From NCBI RefSeq assembly GCF_011303555.1, contig NZ_CP049868.1, positions 5,022,001 through 5,086,000 of the forward strand: a stretch of 64,000 nt of DNA, read 5' to 3'. Below are positions 35,476-44,334 of the stretch, in pieces. The notes below the pieces were generated by a model that was not told where the DNA came from, searched no databases, and saw only the letters and a list, made by a program, of their open reading frames with translations. The position numbers and the translations under genes are program-made. Numbering within the stretch: position 1 is the first letter of the stretch; each line of letters starts with the position of its first letter. The stretch comes from Pedobacter sp. HDW13 (lineage in GTDB: Bacteria > Bacteroidota > Bacteroidia > Sphingobacteriales > Sphingobacteriaceae).

Positions 35476-36677
35476 TGGAGAATGTTGGAAGGCCCGATCT
35501 GACAAATAAACCAATCATTGCCCTGGTGGGGGTTGAAACTGATTTTTCGCACGTTGATTTCGATGCCTGTAATTTTGGCGACATGCAAATCGCCCGTTTT
35601 GAAAATGGATTAAGGCTTGTACACGAATGGACAGAAAAGCAGCTCAATATTGCAGCTGTTATTTCCAATAGCGAAATTCTGTCGAACGGGGGGCTTTCTT
35701 TGCTCGAAACGCTAAAAAAAAGGCAGATGCCTGCAATCCCTTTTTTTCTAGTTGTAAGGTACTTTAATCCTAATTTGAGGATATTGGCCTTAACGGCTGG
35801 CGTTTCTGATGTTTTCAGATTGCCCATTGAAAAAGAACGCCTTGAAAAACGACTTGTATTCCTGGTCAATAACTGGGCTTCACTTAACCGTGAAGTAAAA
35901 ATAGCCAGCAGGCCGGTTTATCATATTGGATTTGCCAAGCGACTGTTTGATGTGTTTTTTGCCGGATTAGCCCTGGTTTTACTGTTCCCTTTATTGTTAC
36001 TGGTAGCCATTTCAATATGGATAGAATCTAAAGGACCTGTATTCTATTATTCATTAAGGAGTGGAACAGGGTTTAAAGTATTTCGTTTTTATAAATTCAG
36101 GTCAATGTATGTTAATGCTGACCAAAAAGTTAAAGACCTGAAACATTTGAATCAGTACGATGTTGATCAGGAAAAAAAAGAAGTACGCAAAGCAGATGTT
36201 GCACTCTGCAGCTCCTGTACAGCATTAGGGAAATGCCAATATCCGGTTTATGGAGATGGAGCCCAGTGGTGTGAGAAAGATGATGTGTATTTGAGCGCTC
36301 AAAAAAGCGGATCAGCGTTTTTTAAAATCGCTAACGATCCGAGGGTAACCCGGGTTGGTAATTTTATCCGCAATACGAGTATAGATGAGTTGCCACAACT
36401 TTGGAACGTAATAAAGGGCGACATGAGTATAGTGGGCAACAGACCATTGCCTATTTATGAAGCCGAGAAACTAACTACAGACAAGTATGTGCTGAGGTTT
36501 GCTGCCCCGGCCGGAATAACGGGCTTATGGCAGGTCGAAAAACGCGGCAGGGGAGAAATGAGCGAGGAAGAAAGGCTAATACTCGATAATACCTATGCAT
36601 TAAAACAAAGTTTCTGGAACGATATCAGGCTTATTTTAAAAACCATACCGGCACTATTTCAGAAGGAAAATGTATAA
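35475..36677 (+). CDS. pseudo-receiver fused to undecaprenyl-phosphate sugar transferase
   Basis: A protein of 400 residues. Residues about 14-135 look like a receiver that has lost its Asp (AAVISNSEILSNGGL stands where the Asp loop should be), ending LTAGVSDVFRLPIEKERLEK. Residues about 150-400 are a bacterial sugar transferase: membrane helix FFAGLALVLLFPLLLLVA, then FRFYKFRSMY, NDPRVTRVGNFIRNTSIDEL, PQLWNVIKGDMSIVGNRP and GLWQV. It would start repeat units by moving a sugar phosphate to undecaprenyl phosphate. An unusual insert of about 70 residues between the FRSM and NDPR motifs carries Cys245, Cys248, Cys254 and Cys266 and may bind a metal. It is not the usual five-TM WbaP form. The overlap with the response regulator suggests that they work together. 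Confidence 0.87.
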   Translation: MENVGRPDLTNKPIIALVGVETDFSHVDFDACNFGDMQIARFENGLRLVHEWTEKQLNIAAVISNSEILSNGGLSLLETLKKRQMPAIPFFLVVRYFNPNLRILALTAGVSDVFRLPIEKERLEKRLVFLVNNWASLNREVKIASRPVYHIGFAKRLFDVFFAGLALVLLFPLLLLVAISIWIESKGPVFYYSLRSGTGFKVFRFYKFRSMYVNADQKVKDLKHLNQYDVDQEKKEVRKADVALCSSCTALGKCQYPVYGDGAQWCEKDDVYLSAQKSGSAFFKIANDPRVTRVGNFIRNTSIDELPQLWNVIKGDMSIVGNRPLPIYEAEKLTTDKYVLRFAAPAGITGLWQVEKRGRGEMSEEERLILDNTYALKQSFWNDIRLILKTIPALFQKENV

Positions 36678-36926
36678 CCGAAAAGCATTGCATGATGTGA
36701 ACAGAAATGACGATCAACTATCCGATAGCAAAAAAGTTAAAATTGGCCTGTAAAAAGGAAATCGAATATGGTATACCTGCTATTTTTTTCTCATCTTTAA
36801 GCAGTAACCACCATTTATAAACCCTGGGGGCACTAGCACCCGCAAATGCGTTGGTACAGTTTGCCTCTGACTGGAAAAGTAGATTAGCTCAGCTGATTTA
36901 CAGCCATTGAACAAAACATTATTGGA

Positions 36927-38003
36927 ATGCAAGAAGATCTAACCGCACGTTTAAGGAAATCCTACAGTTATGAAATAATAGGGAAGGACAGGGAAAATGA
37001 TTTTGATAGGATTACCGAGATGGCTGCTTTGATCTGTAATAGCAAAATTTCGCTGATTTCCTTTTCGGATGGCACTAAGCTATGGTGTAAAGCAGTTAAG
37101 GGCCTTAGTGTTAAAGAGCTGTCTGCTGTTTTGCCATTGAGCACCTATTCTTTGGCTTCGGCCGAGATTTTTATCACCGCAGATATGTTCAATGATGAAC
37201 GTTTTAAGGAGCACCCAGAGATAGGTAGTGGAGAAAAAATAAGGTTTTACGCAGCTTACCCGCTAACAGATAATAATGGTGTCGTTCTGGGATCATTATC
37301 TGTGATGGATACGGTGCCCCAAAAAATCACAACAACCCAGCAAAAACTACTTTCGCTACTGGTCGAAGAAATCAGTTCCCTCATTCAGGAAAGGGTAAAA
37401 AAGGCTGAAGATAAAAACATAGGCCTACTCTTCGAACATTCCGACGATCTTATCTGTATCCTGGATAAAGATTTAAGATTTAAGCGGATGAACAGCAGCT
37501 TCAACACTAAACTGGGCTGGACAGAGCAGGAGTTAAAACAGAAAACCTTGCTTGATATTGTTCCGGCAGATGGAATTGAGCAAGCCGACAGAATCTGGGA
37601 AAATTTTAAAAACCATGCTCAGCAGGAAGACCCTACTCATCAGATAGCCATAAAGGATGGAGGATTTAGGATGATTGAGTGGACGGCCACAGCTGAAGAA
37701 AGGGATGGAGTTATATTCGCAATTGGTAGGGATGTAACTGCTGAGATGGAAAAGAACCATGCCTTAAGAGTAAGCGAACAGAAATTAAAGGCATTTTTTG
37801 AAAGTTCTCAGGGACTAATGTGTACACATGATATAGAAGGAAACCTGATCTCGCTAAATCCTGCCGGAGCCAGGTCGCTAGGCTACCGGAGGTCAGAATT
37901 AATTAAAAAAAGTCTTTTCGATATCATTCCAGCCGAAAGGCACCCAAATTTACGCCAGTACCTGCAAGATATAATTGAGCGGGCCATTCAACGGGGTATA
38001 TGA
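36927..38003 (+). CDS. GAF-PAS N-terminal part of a split hybrid histidine kinase
   Basis: A protein of 358 residues. A GAF domain (about 20-150, FYAAYPLTDNNGVVLGSLSV) is followed by one whole PAS (about 165-280) and the first two thirds of another (KAFFESSQGLMCTHDIEGNL to HPNLRQYLQDIIER). The PAS then ends suddenly in AIQRGI and a stop. The rest of the same PAS continues in another frame in the following ORF. One missing G in the run at 37981-37983 explains this: with GGGG the text would read IIERGHSTGYMIIK without a break. The intact protein would have about 1,444 residues. Whether the loss is real, phase-variable or a sequencing error cannot be decided here. Confidence 0.82.
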   Translation: MQEDLTARLRKSYSYEIIGKDRENDFDRITEMAALICNSKISLISFSDGTKLWCKAVKGLSVKELSAVLPLSTYSLASAEIFITADMFNDERFKEHPEIGSGEKIRFYAAYPLTDNNGVVLGSLSVMDTVPQKITTTQQKLLSLLVEEISSLIQERVKKAEDKNIGLLFEHSDDLICILDKDLRFKRMNSSFNTKLGWTEQELKQKTLLDIVPADGIEQADRIWENFKNHAQQEDPTHQIAIKDGGFRMIEWTATAEERDGVIFAIGRDVTAEMEKNHALRVSEQKLKAFFESSQGLMCTHDIEGNLISLNPAGARSLGYRRSELIKKSLFDIIPAERHPNLRQYLQDIIERAIQRGI

Positions 38004-41000
38004 TCATTAAGCGTAAATCGGGTGAGGAGCGCTTATGGCTTTATTCGAATATACTGCAAAAAGACCTTCAGGGCGAACCTTATATTGTTGGGAATGCGGT
38101 AGATATTACTGACCAGAAAAAACTGGAAGCCGATCTGATTCATATCAGAGATTTGCTCGAAGAAACCAGCGGTTTGGCAAGAATTGGCGGTTGGGAGCTG
38201 AACGTTAAGGATCAACAGCTCCATTGGTCAAAAATAACCCGCGAAATTCATGGCGTACCTGAGGACTTTATCCCCACAGTAGACAATGCTATTGCTTTTT
38301 ATCAGCCTGGTCCAAACAGAGACAGGATATTGCACGCTATTGATGAATGCCTGCACGGCGGAAAGGAATACGATCAGGAACTTCAGATCACCGATTTTAA
38401 TGGCTGTGATATCTGGGTAAGGGCTATTGGCAAAGCTGAAATGGTAAACGGTGTTCCCGTAAGGATATATGGTACCATGCAGGATATTGATGAACAGAAA
38501 CGTGCACAACTTGCCGTTATAGAATCTAAAAAGCTGTTGGATGAAGTACTCTCAGCGGCTACCGGTGTGAGTATTATTGCAACCGATCTGGAGGGGATAA
38601 TTACCGTATTTAATGAAGGCTCTGAACGGATGCTGGGATATACAGCCGAAGAAATGGTGGGAAAACAAACGCCCGTCATGTTCCACGATGAGCAGGAGGT
38701 TTCGGAGATTTGTGCCGATTTTAGCTCCGCTACTAACAATGAAGTAACCGGATTCGGTTTTTACGCACAGTGTGCAGATAGTCCTGAAAGGGAAAGGATT
38801 TTTACTTTTATTACAAAAGATGCTAAAAGGGTAAGGGTATCATTATCCATTACTTCTATAAAAGGCAATAACGGCAATACGATAGGGTATTTGGGAATAT
38901 CTGTCGATATTACGCATAAAGAAGCAATCCAACAGGAGTTAGCACTGGAAAAAGCATTATTACTTGCCTTTATTGAGAATGCGCCAGCATCAGTAGCCAT
39001 GGTTGATAATAATATGCAGTTTTTGATTGCGAGCCGGACATGGATAAAAGCTTACACCAGCATTGAAGGCAATATTAAAGGCTACTCTTATTACGAGGTA
39101 TTTCCAGAATTGTCTCAGGAGCGAAAAGACGTACATCAGGAGGTTTTAAAAGGGAGAACGATCAAAAAAGATGAAGACATTTACATTGATCCGGTAAGTA
39201 ACGACTCACAGCACATTGCCTGGGAGATGACCCCCTGGTACAAAGCCGATAAATCTATTGGCGGAATGATGATTTTTACGCACGATATCTCTGCAGCTGT
39301 GCAGCACCGCCAGGAACTGACCGCGGCGCGGTTGCGTGCTGATATTGCCAATTTTGCAAAATCCGAATTCCTGGCGAATATGAGCCATGAGATCCGAACG
39401 CCTCTTAATGGTGTAATCGGCTTTACCGATCTGGTATTGAAAACACAGCTAAATGGTACCCAGCAGCAGTACCTTAAAATTGTACATCAGTCGGCCAATG
39501 CCTTATTGGGAATTATTAACGACATACTTGATTTTTCAAAAATTGAGGCTGGCAAGTTTGAACTCGATGTAGACAGGTGCGATCTTTATGAACTGGCCTG
39601 GCAGGCAAGTGATATCACCAATTATCAGATTCACACTAAAAACCTGGAGATGCTGTTGAATCTTCACCCGGATTTGCCAAGGTTCATTTGGGCAGATGCC
39701 ATACGCTTGAAACAGGTATTGATCAATTTGCTGGGAAACGCCGCAAAATTTACAAAAGAAGGTGAAATTGAGCTTAAAATAGAATCGCTGAAAAGCGAAG
39801 ATAATAACCATTGGTTCAGGTTCTCCGTGCGCGATACCGGTATTGGAATTGCAAAGACCAAACAGGCGAAAATCTTCGAGGCTTTTTCACAGGAAGATTC
39901 ATCAACTACAAAGAAATACGGGGGCACAGGTCTGGGCTTAACCATCTCTAATAAGCTATTAAATATGATGGATAGCCGACTTAATCTGGAGAGCGAGCCG
40001 GGTGTGGGAAGTACCTTCTATTTCGATGTAAACCTACGCGCAGAACAAGGTGGCCTGATTGAATGGATGGGTATGGAGAGTATCAGTAAGGTGCTGATTG
40101 TTGATGATAACGATAACAACAGGGATATATTAACAGATATGCTCGCCCTGAAAAATATCGACTCCGATCATGCTAAAAATGGTTTTGAGGCACTTCAATT
40201 GCTGGCAGCAGGCGAAACTTACGATGCTGTATTGCTCGACTACCACATGCAGTATATGGATGGACTGGAAACTGCAGCCAAAATCAGGGAAAACTTCTCT
40301 TCAGATGCTGGAGAGATTCCGCTGATCCTCTTACATAGCTCATCAGATGATGGAAAGATAATCAAGGCCTGTAATGATCTTCATATTGATAACAGGTTGC
40401 TTAAACCGATCAAAATGAACGACCTTTATCTGGCCCTGACAAGGATCAGAACAAGGGAAGTGGCTTATCAGAATCGGCAGTATGTTGCATCAACCACTCA
40501 AAGGGAAAACCTGATTTACAGATTTTTGATTGTTGAGGATAACGCCGTAAACAGGTTCCTCACACGTTCTCTGTTAGAAGAATTATGTCCAGGAAGCATG
40601 GTAATTGAAGCAGAAAACGGAGTTTTGGGTGCGGAGTTCTGTCAACATCAAACATTTGATCTGATTTTTATGGATATTCAAATGCCAGAAATGAATGGAT
40701 ATGAATGTGCACGTAAAATAAGGTCGCAAGAGGTTGATACAAGAGTACCAATTATTGCCTTAACTGCCGCAAATGTGATGGGCGAAAGAGAGAAAAGTAT
40801 CGCAGCAGGCATGGACGATTTTATAACCAAACCTGTTTTAGAAGAACATATAGCCACTATACTCGATAAATGGCTGGTACGGCCGGCCGATCCCGTTTCC
40901 GATGAAGCTGATGAAGAGAACATAAACAGGCCTCATTTTAATATCAGTAAACTTGATTTATATTTTAAGGGCGATAGTGTAAAGCTGCGTAAGATTATTG

Positions 41001-41260
41001 GGATAACCATTGATCAGCTGCATACGGCCCTCAAAGAGTTAGACCGTGAAATTGGACCCGAAGATTGTGAGATAGTGATTTCTCTGGCACACAGACTTTA
41101 CGGCATGTCGAGCTCTGCTGGCCTTGAAAACCTGGCCTGGATGAGTGGGAAACTCCAAAATATCCCTTGTTCCGATGTTGCCGCTTTCTCGAAGGTGGTT
41201 GGAGAATTAAGATTAGGCATTAAGTCTGTGCTTCCGATTTTAGAGGTCTATGTTCAGTAA
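38000..41260 (+). CDS. kinase part of the split hybrid histidine kinase (PAS-HisKA-HATPase-REC-REC-HPt)
   Basis: A protein of 1,086 residues. It opens inside a PAS domain (RKSGEERLWLYSNILQKD), then three more PAS domains (to about 435), HisKA with H463 (NMSHEIRTPLN), N-box NLLGNAAKFT and G-boxes DTGIGIA and GGTGLGLT. Receiver 1 has D747 (AVLLDYHMQYMDG) and receiver 2 has D892 (IFMDIQMPEMNG). The HPt-like end has H1031 (LAHRLYGMSS). There is no TM helix. The ATG at 38000 overlaps the end of the preceding frame by 4 bp (ATGA), so coupled translation could in principle still make two chains. The start in the middle of a domain shows that it is the downstream part of one ancestral gene. Confidence 0.85.
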   Translation: MIIKRKSGEERLWLYSNILQKDLQGEPYIVGNAVDITDQKKLEADLIHIRDLLEETSGLARIGGWELNVKDQQLHWSKITREIHGVPEDFIPTVDNAIAFYQPGPNRDRILHAIDECLHGGKEYDQELQITDFNGCDIWVRAIGKAEMVNGVPVRIYGTMQDIDEQKRAQLAVIESKKLLDEVLSAATGVSIIATDLEGIITVFNEGSERMLGYTAEEMVGKQTPVMFHDEQEVSEICADFSSATNNEVTGFGFYAQCADSPERERIFTFITKDAKRVRVSLSITSIKGNNGNTIGYLGISVDITHKEAIQQELALEKALLLAFIENAPASVAMVDNNMQFLIASRTWIKAYTSIEGNIKGYSYYEVFPELSQERKDVHQEVLKGRTIKKDEDIYIDPVSNDSQHIAWEMTPWYKADKSIGGMMIFTHDISAAVQHRQELTAARLRADIANFAKSEFLANMSHEIRTPLNGVIGFTDLVLKTQLNGTQQQYLKIVHQSANALLGIINDILDFSKIEAGKFELDVDRCDLYELAWQASDITNYQIHTKNLEMLLNLHPDLPRFIWADAIRLKQVLINLLGNAAKFTKEGEIELKIESLKSEDNNHWFRFSVRDTGIGIAKTKQAKIFEAFSQEDSSTTKKYGGTGLGLTISNKLLNMMDSRLNLESEPGVGSTFYFDVNLRAEQGGLIEWMGMESISKVLIVDDNDNNRDILTDMLALKNIDSDHAKNGFEALQLLAAGETYDAVLLDYHMQYMDGLETAAKIRENFSSDAGEIPLILLHSSSDDGKIIKACNDLHIDNRLLKPIKMNDLYLALTRIRTREVAYQNRQYVASTTQRENLIYRFLIVEDNAVNRFLTRSLLEELCPGSMVIEAENGVLGAEFCQHQTFDLIFMDIQMPEMNGYECARKIRSQEVDTRVPIIALTAANVMGEREKSIAAGMDDFITKPVLEEHIATILDKWLVRPADPVSDEADEENINRPHFNISKLDLYFKGDSVKLRKIIGITIDQLHTALKELDREIGPEDCEIVISLAHRLYGMSSSAGLENLAWMSGKLQNIPCSDVAAFSKVVGELRLGIKSVLPILEVYVQ

Positions 41261-41344
41261 TTGTAGTTAAATGATGAAAAATTAATTGCTGCTTAACCAA
41301 ATCCATCTATTTTCAATATGAGAATAATGTGCTAAATTGAGACC

Positions 41345-41662
41345 ATGAAATTAACGCTTTCAACGCTTATATCCTATGATTGGGAGGTTGAGCGCTATGC
41401 CAATTTGAATCAGATGTTAGCAAACCGCAAAACGGAAAGTGCGAAACTTGAAAACTACAGCAAAGAGTATCTTAGAATTAGAAAACAACTTATTAAGCAA
41501 TTTGGTAAGGCTGATGAGCAGCCTAAATTCCTTAATGATGAAGGAACTAAATACCTTAACCAGGATACGCTTTGGGAGAGTGAAGAGGTTCATGCCAACC
41601 TGAATATGATCTTTTGCGCATCAACCCAACGCATCAGGCTTACCTTGTACTGGAAAAAATAA
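41345..41662 (+). CDS. hypothetical protein, 105 residues
   Basis: A small soluble protein with charged helical stretches (LENYSKEYLRIRKQLIKQFG) and a C-terminal strand-like end CASTQRIRLTLYWKK. I see no signal peptide, no TM helix and no family that I recognise. Codon use and the clear ATG, 85 bp after the kinase, suggest a real gene. The next gene starts 38 bp downstream, so the two may be cotranscribed. Confidence 0.55.
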   Translation: MKLTLSTLISYDWEVERYANLNQMLANRKTESAKLENYSKEYLRIRKQLIKQFGKADEQPKFLNDEGTKYLNQDTLWESEEVHANLNMIFCASTQRIRLTLYWKK

Positions 41663-41700
41663 TACCGGTAATTTTATACTCAATTGTAAAACAACCTGCC

Positions 41701-43659
41701 ATGAATACTTATAGTGATAATTTACATGCCACAGTCCTGGCCACACTGCAAAACCTGAATGCTAAAGAAAAAGAACTTAGCTTGGAGGAAAGCACTGTGC
41801 AATTTACTTTTCAGGAAGCTAAATTTGCTGCTATTGCGGCAGAAGAAAGACTCGAAGCAGCAAATAAGTATTTAGCGGCAAAAACTTCTATGCACTTTCA
41901 GGTATTGAAAGTGATGGAAATCTGCAATACTCTGGTAAATGTTGTAGGCCAGGCTAACCAATATGTAATACAATCTGTATTCGGTACAGCACAAGCTGCA
42001 GCTAATATTCAGGTTTCTACCAATGCTATTGTACGTTTGGCAAGCGATATGGGAAGTGTTTTTAGCCTAGTAAATGCTGCCGACTATGGCACTGATATCT
42101 TTTTAGTAGTAAAAGAAGTTTACACATTAATGAACGAGGTAGCGGCTGATGCTGAACATGCTTCGCAAACTGCAATGGAAGCGGCTATGTTAATAGCGGA
42201 GGTTTCTTCATCTTCAGTATTAGAAAAGGCAGCTACAGTTAAGCGACTGATAGAGGGTGTTTTAAATAATTCAAATGCGAATTTAGATAGTTCATTTGCC
42301 GATATCCTTAAAACAAGCAATTCGCTTACCGATGCAATAGCTGTTGAAAAAGAAAATGAGGGAAGGCTGGAAATTGCAACTACAGCGCATGCTGCTGCCA
42401 GGTCTGTCTATAAACTCATCAATAGTAAACTCAATCTTGATCTTAAGGTAAGCAACGGAGAGCACGCACTTAGCTTTAAAGTTAAGTTTAATCCGATTAC
42501 AAGTCCTTTCGATATTGAAAAGCCCATTGGGATGCCATACTATCCCGTAGAGCGTTACTATGTTATTGTAGTTAAAGACAGTAACAAACAAAATTTTTCT
42601 GAATTAAATGCCCAAATGCTTTTAGCAGAGAATGAGCCTTTAATTGAGGTGCCAGCCCTAAAAAAAGAACAATTAACTAAACTGGTTGAAGTTTTGGTTA
42701 ACGATATCAAAGGTTTAAAAGATGCTGATAACGATCTGATTATTGCGGGAGTAGCCTACGTGGTTTTTGTGATGGCGATTTTTGACTCCGCTTATAAGAA
42801 AAAAATCATTTCTTTTAGTGATTATCTGTCGGCACCATCTCAGGCATTTACTTTGAGCAATAAATCGGATGCTTACGCAATTCCTAAAAATGAAAAAGTA
42901 GCTAAAAATAGCAATTTTAACATCGACAGGTTCAAGTTTCAGATAGCGCAGACTCAGCAATTAGTAAATATAAGTGAGCACACGGTTAATTCATTGACAA
43001 GTAAAAACAATGATTTGCAGCTATCGCTTGATAGCTGGACAAATAAGAATGCCCTTGCTAAAGATGATAATATTGTGCTCGGGCAATTGGAGCAGGTTGT
43101 TGCTGAACTAAAAAATAATGCTGAGGTCGCGTTTGATGAAATATCACAGGCCAATACGCAGTTCAATGCTTTATTTCGCAGCATATGTACCGTACAGGAT
43201 AAACTTATTTTTACTTCTAGTCTGCTTGAAAAACTCATTAATCTGATAGCGCGTAAAAAAGCTGTCAATCCGTTAATATCCGATGATTTGGTAAGCCTGA
43301 CTGGTACGGCCGGTAAAGATGCAAATAGTGCGGTAGCCTTGGTTTTGATCGCCATTCAGAGCACTATTGCGGCACAAAAAACAGAAATGGAGGCCGAATC
43401 CATACTAAAGTTAGTGACGCACCAGGTATCTGTACTAAAAAAATTAATCAACCATGTAGGCGAAAACAATGAGCAAGCTTCACTAAGCGAGCTTTTGCGC
43501 CTGGAGTATGACAATACGAATAAGAAAGTTAAGCATTTTTATAAATCAAAAACGGCTGCTGCACTGCAGTTAAGCGAGGCTACAAGAATATTGAATGAAG
43601 CGCAAACCAAACTCAGCTCGTTACAGTCAGGTATGCAGGCACTAGCTACTCTGATGTAA
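41701..43659 (+). CDS. unrecognised Ala-rich helical protein, 652 residues
   Basis: The open frame extends upstream to a TTG at 41614, but MNTYSDNLHATVLATLQNLN at 41701 is the natural start. Two long helical blocks (about 1-215 and 420-652), rich in Ala, Leu, Gln and Ser with coiled-coil spacing, flank a central domain (about 235-390) of strands such as HALSFKVKFNPITSPFDIEK and VERYYVIVVKDSN and one hydrophobic helix IIAGVAYVVFVMAIFD. There is no signal peptide. Helix-strand-helix architecture with a buried hydrophobic helix occurs in alpha-pore-forming toxins and also in phage or injection-machine structural proteins. I cannot place it in any family. It is 10 kb from sheath and tube genes. 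Confidence 0.62.
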   Translation: MNTYSDNLHATVLATLQNLNAKEKELSLEESTVQFTFQEAKFAAIAAEERLEAANKYLAAKTSMHFQVLKVMEICNTLVNVVGQANQYVIQSVFGTAQAAANIQVSTNAIVRLASDMGSVFSLVNAADYGTDIFLVVKEVYTLMNEVAADAEHASQTAMEAAMLIAEVSSSSVLEKAATVKRLIEGVLNNSNANLDSSFADILKTSNSLTDAIAVEKENEGRLEIATTAHAAARSVYKLINSKLNLDLKVSNGEHALSFKVKFNPITSPFDIEKPIGMPYYPVERYYVIVVKDSNKQNFSELNAQMLLAENEPLIEVPALKKEQLTKLVEVLVNDIKGLKDADNDLIIAGVAYVVFVMAIFDSAYKKKIISFSDYLSAPSQAFTLSNKSDAYAIPKNEKVAKNSNFNIDRFKFQIAQTQQLVNISEHTVNSLTSKNNDLQLSLDSWTNKNALAKDDNIVLGQLEQVVAELKNNAEVAFDEISQANTQFNALFRSICTVQDKLIFTSSLLEKLINLIARKKAVNPLISDDLVSLTGTAGKDANSAVALVLIAIQSTIAAQKTEMEAESILKLVTHQVSVLKKLINHVGENNEQASLSELLRLEYDNTNKKVKHFYKSKTAAALQLSEATRILNEAQTKLSSLQSGMQALATLM

Positions 43660-44334
43660 TAAAAACTGCGAAAGTACGAACAGGTATTTTCTTAAAAAAT
43701 CAATTTTATCAAATTCGTCCCAGGTTCAAAGTAACTTCATTTTTGAGCAAGGCAACGTTTGTCCAAAAAATGGCTTAGCGGCTATTAAAATCACCTTCTG
43801 TGGCAAAAAAAGCATCGGTATTGAGCAATTTATACCAACTTTTATCGCGACGAAAATATTTAATTTGACCTTTTAATAAGCAGGCAATTACATCTCATTT
43901 AAATGCTTTTAGCTTAATGCACCATTTGCTGGTAAACGCTGTGTTTTAAAAGAAACTAAAATTCTAGCCATCTATGCTAATATCGCTCAATGATTTGATG
44001 AAATAATTAAACATTCAAACAAATAAAAAAACGCTATTTGACCAACCAAATATTTTACAATGATTACGAGCCAAAATGAAATACATGTTGCTGTTTTCTA
44101 TGAGGTGCTTTTTAAAAATTATGACCGCGCACCGTACAATTTGGCTTACTATGTCTCGGAGAATCAGGATGCTATCAAGTTCTCCCGTCCTGATATATTT
44201 GGAATAAACCTTTTATCGAAAATAATAATAAACATTCATCATCTTATTTTAAGCTGTTAAAAACAAGCTTACTAAATAGTTATTTATCTTTTATATTTTA
44301 GACATACTAAACAAATAGTAAACAACCAAACACA
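43660..44334. other. gap before the glycoside hydrolases
   Basis: This is 675 bp. I see no gene that I can support, as a 66-codon frame at 44060-44260 has no family features. The final 60 bp hold a TATATTTT box (44292-44299) that could serve the hydrolase gene, with no good -33. Confidence 0.4.

Noticed and set aside
36678..36926. 36-codon frame near 36708
   Set aside because: Low-complexity peptide, no conserved features, in a short intergenic gap.
44060..44260. 66-codon frame in the gap before the hydrolases
   Set aside because: No family signature and ordinary chance length in AT-rich DNA. Conservation would be needed.
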